NCBI RefSeq assembly: GCF_003985155.1
Contig: NZ_ML133693.1
Coordinates: forward strand, 62,001 to 126,000
Direction: 5' to 3'
DNA: 64,000 nt
From: Rhizobium vallis
Lineage (GTDB): Bacteria > Pseudomonadota > Alphaproteobacteria > Rhizobiales > Rhizobiaceae
Position numbers and translations under genes: made by a program. Every line of letters begins with the position of its first letter. The first letter of the stretch is position 1. Below, piece after piece: positions 17,120-25,081 of this stretch. Below the pieces are notes generated by a model. That model saw only the letters and a list, made by a program, of their open reading frames with translations, ran no database searches and was not told the origin of the DNA.

Positions 17120-17238
17120 TTACGAGGTCTCCCGGGCTTTTGTCCCGCCGTGCACCCGACAGGATTTCTCCCCCGCCGGTAGTAGCTCTCGGACCAGTCG
17201 CGCTTTTTGAAAACGCCGGAACCCTAGCCACCAACTCA
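17120..17238 (-). promoter_or_regulatory. Guanidine-I (ykkC-yxkD) riboswitch
   Basis: The minus strand contains the invariant blocks of this class in order: GGCTAGGGTTCCG (about 17235-17222), CTGGTCCGAGAGC (about 17198-17186), then ACGGCGGGACAAAAGCCCGGGAG split over 17152-17128. The spacing and the P1-P3 helices they imply fit the aptamer. The RNA binds guanidinium and usually turns expression on by preventing terminator formation. The predicted sigma-54 start (near 17238) coincides with the 5' edge of the aptamer. Confidence 0.93.
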
Positions 17239-17248
17239 GCAAATTCCT

Positions 17249-17264
17249 TGCAAGAGGTGTGCCA
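17249..17264 (-). promoter_or_regulatory. Sigma-54 (RpoN) promoter of the guanidine operon
   Basis: The minus strand reads TGGCACACCTCTTGCA, matching the -24/-12 consensus with correct spacing. It lies directly upstream of the riboswitch, so the operon should need both nitrogen-limitation activation (NtrC type) and guanidine. I did not find a clear enhancer site. Confidence 0.82.
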
Positions 17265-17609
17265 CCTTATAACTCATTGATTTTTCTAATCGCCGTTTCC
17301 AGGTCGTCGTTGTACTGTGTACACTCTACGGCATTTGCTTAATATTTGAGCGCTGATCGGCGCGATGCGCCAGGGCGGTAGTTCTGGTGCGTGGCTGACG
17401 GCCGCTGAGGCACGGAACCGTTGCTGGCGCGTGCAACAATGACCTCCTGCGACCATCCCCATCGATGCGCTCGTCCGACCGTTGCGAACCTCGCACAAAA
17501 CGAAGTATGTGGTTTCCGTCAGAATCGGGGCCACTATGCAGCCACTAGACCAAGCCGACATTGCCGCGTTGGTTCGAAAAGGCGGCCAACAAACCCCTTT
17601 GTTCAGAGG
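17265..17609. other. Intergenic region upstream of the guanidine operon
   Basis: About 345 bases between the sigma-54 promoter and the IS3 orfA remnant. The only open frames are short and do not resemble known proteins. Any NtrC enhancer for the guanidine operon should lie here. Part may be leftover insertion-sequence DNA, but I could not recognise an orfB segment or terminal inverted repeats. Confidence 0.4.
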
Positions 17610-17888
17610 TCAGTTCCGCCCTTTCGATGCCTTCGCCAGCATCTCGCTCAGGGTTGCCGCCGAGAGCATGGATTCGGCCAAAAGCTTCTTGAGCTTCTGG
17701 TTCTCTTCCTCCAGTGCTCTCAACCTTTTGGCATGGAGTCCGGCATTTCCGAACTGCAAGGATTGCCACCGATAGAAGGTCGGTTCGCTGATGCCGTGCT
17801 TGTGGCAAACATCTGCCACCGTTACTCCGGCCTGGTGCTCTTTCAGAATGACCGTAATCTGGTCGTCGTCGAATTTTCTCTTGCCCAT
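17610..17888 (-). mobile_element. IS3-family transposase OrfA, remnant without orfB
   Basis: A 92-residue OrfA of the IS3 family, IS407-like group. It has a helix-turn-helix (DDDQITVILKEHQAGVTVADVC, quoted only in part: ILKEHQAGVTVADVCHKHG) followed by the usual leucine-zipper-like stretch (KRLRALEEENQKLKKLLAE) and MLSAATLSEML. It is normally joined to OrfB by -1 frameshifting, but the bases downstream do not encode a recognisable DDE domain. The element is therefore truncated and presumably immobile. It begins 8 nt after the type I secretion adaptor gene ends and marks the border between that locus and the guanidine operon. Confidence 0.8.
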
Positions 17889-17895
17889 CACCGCT

Positions 17896-19341
17896 TCAGT
17901 CCTCACGAAATGCTCTGTTGAAACTGTCGAGGAGGGGCCTGATAGCATAGAGCGCCACGCTGCTTTTGCCCGTTTCGATCAGTGTCTGTGCGGGCATGCC
18001 CGCGACCAGTTCGACATCTTTCATTTTCGCCAACCGCTCGTCCGTGACACGGATTGTCGCGGCAAAGTAGGGCTGGCCGCTCTGTGCATCGATGAGACGG
18101 TCCGCCGAAACATATTCGACCTGGCCTTTAAGGAGCGGAACGCGCCGCTGATTGTAGGGAAGAAGGTGAACCTGTGCCTCGAGCCCCGCGTGGACGAGAT
18201 TAATGTCTTCCGGCCTGACGTGGGCGGAGACGACAAGGCGATCGGCGCGTGGCAAGAGATCGACGAGCGGTTCACCGGCGCCGACCACGCCGCCGGCCGT
18301 GTGGATGCGCAGGTTCATGATTGTTCCACCTTCGGGAGCGCGGATATCGGTCCTTGAAAGCTGGTCGTCAATCGCCCGCAAGCGCTCGCGCAGTTGCATG
18401 ATCCGGCTTTCCGTATCGCGCATGCCTTGGGCGACTTCGCTCAACCGGTCGCTCTCAAGCTTCGCGAGATCGGCCTGTGACTCGCTGATCACCTGATAGG
18501 CACGAGAGATCTGTGCCTCGACTTGACCCTGCTGGCCATCAAGATCTGCTTTTTCCCGCTGGAGGTTGAGAAGTCTGCTCCTTGTTTCCAGTCCCTTGGC
18601 GTTGAGGGCCGTAACCTGAGCCAGTTCCTGGCTCGATATTGTGGCCCTGTCGGTCAGTGCGGCCTTCTGCGCGCCAAGTCCGACGATTTCCTGCCGCACC
18701 TGCGCGATTTTTTCATTGGCGATCTGAATTTCCGCCTGCATGACCCGGCGACGGGCTTCGAAGATTTTCTGTTGACCGATCAGAATCGCGCCGACCGAAG
18801 GATATCTGTCCATGGCTGCCCTGAGATCCTCAGGATAGGCGACATGGTCGCCGCCCGTCTGCTCCGCAAGCAGGCGGGCACGGCTTCCTTCGGCGTCCCA
18901 AAGTTGCCCTTGAATGCTGTCGCGCTCCGAGCGAGATTTCGTATCGTCGAGCTCGATTACGATTTGCCCGGCCATGACAGCATCGCCGTTTTTGACGAGG
19001 ATCCGTCGCACGATCCCGCCTTCCAGATGCTGAATGGTCTTACGGCTGGATTCCGGTTCGATGACGCCCGATGCGACCGCAGCGCTTTTCAGCGGCGCCA
19101 GAACCGACCAGATCCCCAATCCGACGATAAAGACGAGGATTAGCATATTGCCCATCCAAACAACGCCTCTGAGCCGCGGCATGGGCGATGGGGGGGCGGG
19201 TCCGCGCTGTTTCGCTTCGATCACCGGCAAATAGACCGTCTGTCGCCTGGATGTCGCCGTCGGTTGTTGAGGCAATCGCTGACCCGTCCCTGACGAATCT
19301 GAAAATCTCGCCCGCGTTGCGTTCAATTGAACAAGGGTCAC
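17896..19341 (-). CDS. Type I secretion periplasmic adaptor (HlyD/PrsE family)
   Basis: A 481-residue membrane-fusion protein linking the inner-membrane ABC exporter to an outer-membrane TolC-like channel. A cytoplasmic tail of about 60 residues precedes one transmembrane helix (about 62-84, NMLILVFIVGLGIWSVL). Then come a lipoyl half-motif (IVRRILVKNGDAVMAGQIV), a long coiled-coil hairpin (about 130-330) rich in Glu/Arg/Gln, and a C-terminal beta domain (VSAHVRPEDINLVHAG). Length and order match PrsE. The start is GTG with GGGAGGAA upstream. It lies 14 nt after the ATPase gene. No outer-membrane channel gene is in the window, so it probably borrows TolC from elsewhere. Confidence 0.92.
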   Translation of the reverse strand: MTLVQLNATRARFSDSSGTGQRLPQQPTATSRRQTVYLPVIEAKQRGPAPPSPMPRLRGVVWMGNMLILVFIVGLGIWSVLAPLKSAAVASGVIEPESSRKTIQHLEGGIVRRILVKNGDAVMAGQIVIELDDTKSRSERDSIQGQLWDAEGSRARLLAEQTGGDHVAYPEDLRAAMDRYPSVGAILIGQQKIFEARRRVMQAEIQIANEKIAQVRQEIVGLGAQKAALTDRATISSQELAQVTALNAKGLETRSRLLNLQREKADLDGQQGQVEAQISRAYQVISESQADLAKLESDRLSEVAQGMRDTESRIMQLRERLRAIDDQLSRTDIRAPEGGTIMNLRIHTAGGVVGAGEPLVDLLPRADRLVVSAHVRPEDINLVHAGLEAQVHLLPYNQRRVPLLKGQVEYVSADRLIDAQSGQPYFAATIRVTDERLAKMKDVELVAGMPAQTLIETGKSSVALYAIRPLLDSFNRAFRED

Positions 19342-19355
19342 GGCAGCGTTCCTCC

Positions 19356-21071
19356 CTATGTTCCTGTTCGAGCCGGCGGTTGAAGATACGTTTCATAAAT
19401 CCGCTCACTGTCGCCGAAGGCAGCCACCGTTCCGTTACGGATGATGGCAATCTTGTTGGTGACCGGCAGGATCCCCATCCGATGCGTTATGATGACGACG
19501 GTCATCCGCATGGATCTCATGCGCTCGATCGCCCGGAACAGCATGCGTTCGCCGTCATAATCCAGGCTCGAATTCGGATCGTCGAGAACGACAAGAGAGG
19601 GATTTCCATAGGCCGCCCGCGCCAGTCCCAGCTGTTGGCGCTGAGCTCGAAGGAGCAGGTTTCCACCTTCACCGATATCGGTCTCATAGCCCTGAGGGAG
19701 GCGCATGATCGCGTCGTGCAATCCAACCAGCTTCGCGGCGTCGATCGCCTTGCCGGGATCTCCTCCGTCCAGCCGGCCGATCACGTCCTTGATTGCGCCG
19801 CCGAAGAGTTCGATGTCCTGCGGCAGGTATCCGACGTGGCGGGTCCCCCCGCAAAGGCGCAGAGCCGAGATATCCACCCCACCAAGAAGAACAGAGCCGC
19901 TCGTTGCCTGCGCAACGCCCGCCATGATGCGACCCAGTGTCGATTTTCCCGATCCCGATGGGCCGATGAGCGCGACGCAATCGCCTGGCGCGAGGCGCAA
20001 GGTGATGCCTGTCAATATCGGCCGATTGGCAAATGGTTTGATATAGTTGACGTTGTCGAGAACGAGGCCGCTGGGCTCCGGTATTGGCACCATTCGGCCG
20101 TCGCGTTCCGATGCAACTGCTATCAGCATTCTGTTCAGGCGATTGAAGGCATTGCGCGCAAACGTAAAGGCGCGCCATGCACCGATCGCGCCCTCGATTG
20201 GTGCAAGCCCGCGACCGAGCAGCAGGCTCGCAACGAAGATGATCCCGGGACTGCCGCTGTTTATGAGCACCAGCCATGTCGCCGAGCCCATCATGAGGAT
20301 CTGCGCGAGCGTGCGGATCGATTTGGAGAAACCAATAATGATCTCCGTGCGATGCATCGCGATGTCCTGCGCCCTTCTTGCCATTTCCGCATCGCGATAG
20401 ACGATCTGCGCTGCGCCATCCTGCATGCCCATTGCCCTGATGACCTCGATGTTTTTGAGGGCGGTCGCAAATCTGAGATAGCTCATCGAAAGGGCAAGAT
20501 TGGCATGGGCAAGCGGCTCTCGCGTCGCCAGTTCCGTCAGGAACGCAAACAGCAGAAGTGCAACTGCGCTCAGAAGACCGATGGTCCCAAGCAGCGGATG
20601 AACGAGAAAGAGCAGGAGCAGGAATACCGGCGCCCAGGGAACGTCGAAAAAAAGCGAGCTGGCCGGGGAATCGAGAAACTGGCGTAATGCCGCAAGGTCC
20701 CTATAGCACTCCGTGGCGGCTCCCGTATCGGCGCGCGTGGCATATTCGAATGACGCGGTGAGCACCATGGGCCGCAGCCTGTGGTCCAGCCAGCTGCCGA
20801 TGCGCGAAAGAGCTGCCCTGCGCACGATGTCCAGCATGGACCCGACCAGCACGGCGATGGCGATAATGATCGTCAGCATCAGGAGCGTGTCGGCGCTTCT
20901 GCTCGACAAGACCCTGTCGTAGATCTGCAGGAGATAGATGGACGGCGCCAGAAGAAAGAGATTGTAGCCGCAGCTATAGAGGAAGACCAACCCGAAGGCT
21001 CCGGCACAGGCTCGGAGCGCGACAACGAGCTGTGTCTGCGGGCGCAATGGTTTTATGGAAATCGTTGTCAT
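19356..21071 (-). CDS. Type I secretion permease/ATPase (PrsD-like) with degenerate nucleotide-binding motifs
   Basis: A 571-residue ABC exporter of the PrsD/AprD class. The membrane domain is in the first about 320 residues, and the nucleotide-binding domain has Walker A GPSGSGKS at 370-377, Q-loop Gln418 and the switch His530. Two hallmarks are altered. The signature LSGGQ is replaced by LLRAQ (473-477). The catalytic Glu after the Walker B Asp is Asp498 (VVLDDPNSSLD). Surrounding sequence (GLARAAYGNPSLVVLD) is otherwise normal, so this is substitution, not a frameshift. ATP turnover is expected to be slow unless the protein pairs with another subunit. Start chosen at ATG 21071. ATG 21089 and a TTG at 21128 are also in frame. 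Confidence 0.88.
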   Translation of the reverse strand: MTTISIKPLRPQTQLVVALRACAGAFGLVFLYSCGYNLFLLAPSIYLLQIYDRVLSSRSADTLLMLTIIIAIAVLVGSMLDIVRRAALSRIGSWLDHRLRPMVLTASFEYATRADTGAATECYRDLAALRQFLDSPASSLFFDVPWAPVFLLLLFLVHPLLGTIGLLSAVALLLFAFLTELATREPLAHANLALSMSYLRFATALKNIEVIRAMGMQDGAAQIVYRDAEMARRAQDIAMHRTEIIIGFSKSIRTLAQILMMGSATWLVLINSGSPGIIFVASLLLGRGLAPIEGAIGAWRAFTFARNAFNRLNRMLIAVASERDGRMVPIPEPSGLVLDNVNYIKPFANRPILTGITLRLAPGDCVALIGPSGSGKSTLGRIMAGVAQATSGSVLLGGVDISALRLCGGTRHVGYLPQDIELFGGAIKDVIGRLDGGDPGKAIDAAKLVGLHDAIMRLPQGYETDIGEGGNLLLRAQRQQLGLARAAYGNPSLVVLDDPNSSLDYDGERMLFRAIERMRSMRMTVVIITHRMGILPVTNKIAIIRNGTVAAFGDSERIYETYLQPPARTGT

Positions 21072-21174
21072 TATCAGATCTCGCTGCATTTGATACTGAC
21101 GAGAAAAGACTGCGTGCCGGTTCAGCAATTCAGGAGGGCCGCCAGCCGAAACCGGCGACCCTCAGGGTCTGAGT

Positions 21175-21747
21175 TCATGAGCCAAGATGGCTGACGTCGA
21201 TATGGCCGAAGGCGTTTATGAAATGATCGAGAGAATTGTTCACCGTCGTCGTTTCGGGATCCGTGTGAACCAATGCCGACGCGATATCTCCGCCCCGAGC
21301 CATGTTGCCGTTGCCGCCGTTGCCGCCGACGCCTGCGAGGATGGTGGCATGCTGATCGGCCATGAGCTGCGTATATTGTGTCGCGGTCGTAGCCGCAGCC
21401 ACCGAAGCGGTGTCGTGGCCGCTCGTGTTTCCTTGATCACCGTTGGACTGAGCGTTTCCGCCTGCGCCGCCGTTGCCGCTGGTGAGCGATGCCAGGAAGC
21501 CGTTCTGGGCCTGGCTGTAGCCACCGGCTCCACCACCGCCGGCGTCCCAATCTGCCGTCTGCCAAACGTGATCGCCGTTGTGCAGATGGGTAGATGCCCC
21601 ATCGACCGTTTGCACGGGGTCGACATAGGCGACCGGGTTGTAGTCAATGTTGCCATGATTGATGCCATCGCCGCCGTTGCCGGCTTTCGCGTCGCCTGCA
21701 TCCGGGTTGTGGAGATAGATCGTGTCAGATATCTGTGGAATAGGCAT
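21175..21747 (-). CDS. Small glycine-rich protein, probable type I secretion cargo
   Basis: A 190-residue acidic, Gly/Asn/Ala-rich protein without a Sec signal and with few charged residues. It contains glycine blocks (GGGGAGGYSQAQNG, GNGGAGGNAQSNG) and one copy of a motif shared with the 363-residue protein encoded at 22319: QLMADQHATILAGVGGNGGNGN, of which the last ten residues are the signature. The C terminus ends in a hydrophobic/acidic stretch (FINAFGHIDVSHLGS), the kind of tail used by type I secretion substrates. It lacks classic RTX nonapeptides. It is the first gene upstream of the exporter, about 100 bp from it. Start ATG 21747 has AGGAG 9 nt upstream; a GTG at 21756 is less well placed. 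Function unknown. Confidence 0.7.
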   Translation of the reverse strand: MPIPQISDTIYLHNPDAGDAKAGNGGDGINHGNIDYNPVAYVDPVQTVDGASTHLHNGDHVWQTADWDAGGGGAGGYSQAQNGFLASLTSGNGGAGGNAQSNGDQGNTSGHDTASVAAATTATQYTQLMADQHATILAGVGGNGGNGNMARGGDIASALVHTDPETTTVNNSLDHFINAFGHIDVSHLGS

Positions 21748-21841
21748 TGATGTCACTCCTTCTACTTCGTTTCGTCCGTGTTCCTTTTACGGCGTCCCTT
21801 TACGGCGTGGGTATTCAGATGTCACCGCCAGCCAATACAAC

Positions 21842-21862
21842 CGCAGGCGAATATTGCCTGCG
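21842..21862. promoter_or_regulatory. Dyad in the divergent intergenic region (21748-22318)
   Basis: A perfect 7-bp inverted repeat, CGCAGGC-GAATATT-GCCTGCG, stands about 95 bp upstream of the leftward glycine-rich gene, in the AT-richer part of a 570-bp gap between the two divergent cargo genes. It could be a regulator site or an RNA hairpin. The rest of the gap shows no convincing gene. Confidence 0.35.
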
Positions 21863-22318
21863 ATTTAAACTGCGAACTATCTAGATATTCGGCGACGCTC
21901 TTTCGGATGTATACTTGGCCGTGGCAGGGAATTATTCTGGATTAGTACCTGGTGATTTGGCGCCGGATGGCATGATCAGGTCTGCGACCCCGTCGGAGCA
22001 CGCCATTTTCCGGGCTTCTGATCGGGCTGCGCTTGGCGGGGGAGACCCTACCTGGGGCTGAAAACTTTCATCACTCGCCGCGAGAACGAGGGTGCAAGAT
22101 GCAGGGCCTCTCACTCCAAGGTGGATTTGGCGCTCGCAAACTCGCGAGATGGCGCTACGGCCATGACAGCCAAATGGCTACAGCACTAGCCGACCGGATG
22201 TAGACGAATTGCAGGCTCTGCTTTTCCCAACTTCAGATGCACAATGCCTGAACAAATTCAGGCTGCGTAGCGCCGCACGCTCGGTGGACGTGCGGTTGAC
22301 GGCGGAATGGAGACGGTA

Positions 22319-23410
22319 ATGGCGGAAACTCGTCCCTCATTGGAAGACTTGCCCAAGACGGGCACCGATCAACACCTCGCCTCCAACCTGGCCGCGGGTC
22401 ATCTGGCACTGGTGCCGACCTGGCTTCCGTTGGATGTCGCTTCCGGCCCAAGCTATAATTCAGCCGGCAGCGGTGGTGATGGATTTAGCGAAGGCGTGAT
22501 CAGCAGCAACGCCTTGGCCGTCTTCATGCCGTCCAATGCCGCGATCGCGGGACCTCATTCGAGTGCCGACGCTTTCCAGGGCAACGATGCGCTCATCAAT
22601 CAGCACCCCACCGAAATGGCTGGGATAGGCGGGAATGGTGGAAGTGGCAATATTGCCATCGGCGGCGGTGACAACGCCAGTCATGCCGGCACCGGTGGCA
22701 ATGGCGTCTTCTACGGCGGACTCGTCAGCACTGAGGTCGCACTGTTTGCCCCCGTCAATACCGCCGTGGCTGCAGGCCCTGGCGCGGAGGCTCACGCCGA
22801 CCAATCGAACAACGCCCTGTTCCTGCAGGGCGCAACCCAGATTGGTGGCATGGGCGGCTCGGGTGGAGACCATAACGCCGCGGGCGGCCATGGCCCAACA
22901 TTGAGCCCGGGAACGTCGCTCACATTTACCGGCGACAATTATGCTGGCCACGGCGGCGATGGATATTTCGTCGGCAGCATGGTCGATGTGAGTATAGCCA
23001 TCTTCTCGCCGATCAACATCGCCATCGGCGCCGCAGGCGGCTCGGCGGAGGCTCATCAGACAAACAATGTGATTTTCGACCAGGGCACTGTGCAGATCGC
23101 CGGCATCGGCGGCAATGGCGGCGGCTTCAACCTGTCGTCGGACACGATTTTTACCGGCAACCATGCGGGCGGCGGCGGCGGGGTTGGATCGTCGACCGGA
23201 AGCATGCTGGACGTCAACTTCGGCTATTTCCATCCTATCAACATTGCCGTTCCCGCCGGCGGAACCGCGGACGCCCAACAGATCGATCATGTTCTCTATG
23301 ACCAGCATGCGCTCCAGTTGGCCGGCATCGGGGGGCATAGTGGAGAGGGCAACCTCACGGACGCCCATTCGGCTCTCGTCGACGACATTCTGGGCTTCAT
23401 GCATAGCTGA
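22319..23410 (+). CDS. Glycine-rich protein with four ~60-residue repeats, probable type I secretion cargo
   Basis: A 363-residue protein made mostly of four imperfect repeats (about residues 51-111, 126-186, 212-271 and 286-345). Each runs from a GGxG turn through a hydrophobic strand-like stretch (for example VSIAIFSPINIAIG) and an Ala/Gln/Asn segment to AGIGGNGGxxN. No signal peptide or transmembrane helix is seen. The tail (HSALVDDILGFMHS) resembles type I export signals. It has no calcium-binding RTX nonapeptides, so it is not a standard RTX protein. It is divergent from the exporter and its small glycine-rich partner, with which it shares the end-of-repeat motif. The start at 22319 is favoured by GGAG 7 nt upstream; an ATG at 22307 is also in frame. 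Function unknown; a surface, matrix or adhesion role is a guess. Confidence 0.75.
   Translation: MAETRPSLEDLPKTGTDQHLASNLAAGHLALVPTWLPLDVASGPSYNSAGSGGDGFSEGVISSNALAVFMPSNAAIAGPHSSADAFQGNDALINQHPTEMAGIGGNGGSGNIAIGGGDNASHAGTGGNGVFYGGLVSTEVALFAPVNTAVAAGPGAEAHADQSNNALFLQGATQIGGMGGSGGDHNAAGGHGPTLSPGTSLTFTGDNYAGHGGDGYFVGSMVDVSIAIFSPINIAIGAAGGSAEAHQTNNVIFDQGTVQIAGIGGNGGGFNLSSDTIFTGNHAGGGGGVGSSTGSMLDVNFGYFHPINIAVPAGGTADAQQIDHVLYDQHALQLAGIGGHSGEGNLTDAHSALVDDILGFMHS
22469..23353 (+). repeat. Four in-frame protein repeats of about 60 residues
   Basis: Each unit carries the order GG[DN]G - hydrophobic strand - F.P.N.A - A.A.Q..[ND] - Q...[QE][IML]AG[IM]GG.GG..N. Spacers between units are about 14, 25 and 14 residues and themselves rich in Gly, Asn and His. 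Units are clearly related at protein level but diverged at DNA level, which argues for old duplication and selection rather than recent slippage. Confidence 0.75.
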
Positions 23411-24145
23411 CAGATAGGCCTCCCAGAGCTCAACTGCACGAGACTGTTCTTCGTGCCATTTTTCAAGCCATATGTCGCTTCCTCGGCCGGCTTTCGTCTC
23501 ATTGGCCGACATCGCACGGACGCCGGCTCCTTGAGAGATACCGAACACTCCACCACGACCTGATCTGAATTGTCGTAGATTTCGACCGCCAGAGGCCGGC
23601 ACCTCTGGCCGGCATAAGTCGGCGCCGGCGCAGGATTGCCCTAGTGAAAGCGGTGCCGACGGGTATTAATGCGCCGCTTTTCAGTAATCATTATGGATAG
23701 TCAGCGACCTCAGTCTTTTGTTGCTTTTCGCGCCGGTTGTTTTGCTGGCAAGGTCTCCGCCCGTTTTGAATTGAGATTAAGAAATAAAGTCGAATTGATC
23801 GACATCTCGTCATGTCCGGCGACTCTTTCTTGAATAGGTTTGTAGCATATAGGTTGCATTTTCAGTGCCTTTGAAAGCTTTGTTGACTCGCTTTCCATAC
23901 GTAAATTCGACAAAGACTGGAAAGTCTACGGCGACAAGTCGAACCAGCAGGTCCTCGTAAATAAGCCTTGCAAGGTGATCTGCAGTCCTAGTGACCTATC
24001 ACTGAAATCTTATAGACTATAAGAATTATCCTGAGAGATCAGACTATTGATATCCGGAATACACTCTCTTTTTATCATGACATGAAGCAAGAACAGGAAT
24101 AATATCCAAAGCTGTTGGGTTGCACAAATTCTGGGGAGCACGCAA
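23411..24145. other. Intergenic region before the LuxR regulator
   Basis: About 735 bases, turning AT-rich toward the regulator. A perfect 8-bp stem with a six-base loop (GCCAGAGG-CCGGCA-CCTCTGGC, 23588-23609) may mark the end of the cargo transcript, though no T-run follows. Short frames on the minus strand (one reading MSANETKAGRG from about 23512, another at 23710-23913) look protein-like only in part and lack well-placed ribosome-binding sites. I do not call them. Confidence 0.4.
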
Positions 24146-24883
24146 GTGTCCGACAGTGCTGGAACTAAGCGCCGTATGGGGCGCAATGCACCAACTGTGA
24201 TCATTATTGAGCATTCTACACTGGCGCGCACTACCGTAGTGAAGCTTCTCGAGCGTGAACTCGCAGGGTGGAAATTTATCGATTTGATCTCAACCGAGAG
24301 TCTCGATCGAGCCCTTGGAGCAGAAGTGCGCTTGATTGTATTAGAGCTGGCCGGCAGGAGTGTTGAGAGCGCCAGCCTGCGTGATGACCTCGCAGCGATT
24401 GCTGCACGTTTCCCTGAGGCCCCTATCACGTTGCTCTCAGGTACGGATGACGTCATCATAGCCCGTCAGGCGCTCAAGATTGGCATCCGCGGCTTTTTCT
24501 CGACTTCACTTCCCATTGACATTGCGCTTGCCGGTCTTCGTCTCGTTCTGGCAGGAGGAACATTCTACCCGCAGCTATTGGGAGCTGTTACAGCAGGCTC
24601 AAACGAACAGACCCCGGCCAGAAACGAGGCCGAAAAAACCTTGGATGATAGGACGCAGTATTTGGCGATTGCTGATTTCACTCCTCGGGAGGCCGACGTC
24701 CTCGCAGAATTGCAATCCGGCTGCTCAAATAAGGTGATTGCGGGAAAACTCAATTTATCGGGGCATACGGTAAAGATGCATTTGCAACACATTATGCGTA
24801 AGCTGCAAGCGCAGAACCGCACCGAAGTGGTTGCCCGCTTGATTCAAAGAGCCGCCGGTGAGCAGGACGCCTCACCGAGTTAG
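24146..24883 (+). CDS. LuxR-type transcriptional regulator with atypical receiver domain
   Basis: A 245-residue regulator. The N-terminal half (15-135) has the fold pattern of a response-regulator receiver (TVIIIEHSTLARTTVVKLL, then LIVLELAG, then the ITLLSG and GIRGFFSTS strands). The expected phospho-acceptor Asp is Glu67, and the early acidic pair is also incomplete, so classical phosphorylation is unlikely. The C-terminal NarL/FixJ-type helix-turn-helix is intact (FTPREADVLAELQSGCSNK, then HTVKMHLQHIMRKL). The start codon is GTG with GGGGAG about 9 nt upstream. No sensor kinase is adjacent. It is closely similar in layout to the regulator at 61576-62355. It may control the glycine-rich cargo genes or polysaccharide synthesis. 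Confidence 0.85.
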   Translation: MSDSAGTKRRMGRNAPTVIIIEHSTLARTTVVKLLERELAGWKFIDLISTESLDRALGAEVRLIVLELAGRSVESASLRDDLAAIAARFPEAPITLLSGTDDVIIARQALKIGIRGFFSTSLPIDIALAGLRLVLAGGTFYPQLLGAVTAGSNEQTPARNEAEKTLDDRTQYLAIADFTPREADVLAELQSGCSNKVIAGKLNLSGHTVKMHLQHIMRKLQAQNRTEVVARLIQRAAGEQDASPS

Positions 24884-25081
24884 GCGGTGTCTCCAGCACC
24901 GGGGGCTGTCGCAACGTTTTGTTGGGTTCCGGAGCACGCTTTGACCCCACGATAAACGCCGAGAATCCTTGCACATCCGCACTGCCATGTCGCTGAGGCC
25001 GAAGGCGGGCATCGTGCGGGAGCACGTCAGAATCCTTTCCCTATTCCGCCGAACGAACGATATTTTTGCCCGTGGTCGTTT

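Noticed and set aside
21175..23410. Classic RTX exoprotein genes
   Set aside because: No GGxGxDxLx nonapeptide arrays are present. The glycine motifs are GGNGGxGN-like and the proteins lack calcium-ligand Asp spacing.
22460..23602. 380-codon open frame antisense to the repeat-protein gene
   Set aside because: It mirrors the Gly-rich codons of the sense gene (GGC/GCC) and has repetitive low-information sequence. Only its first about 50 residues look protein-like, and the start there has a poorly spaced ribosome-binding site.
23710..23913. 67-codon minus-strand frame in the gap before the LuxR gene
   Set aside because: There is no ribosome-binding site and no resemblance to known proteins. 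The region is AT-rich non-coding in character.
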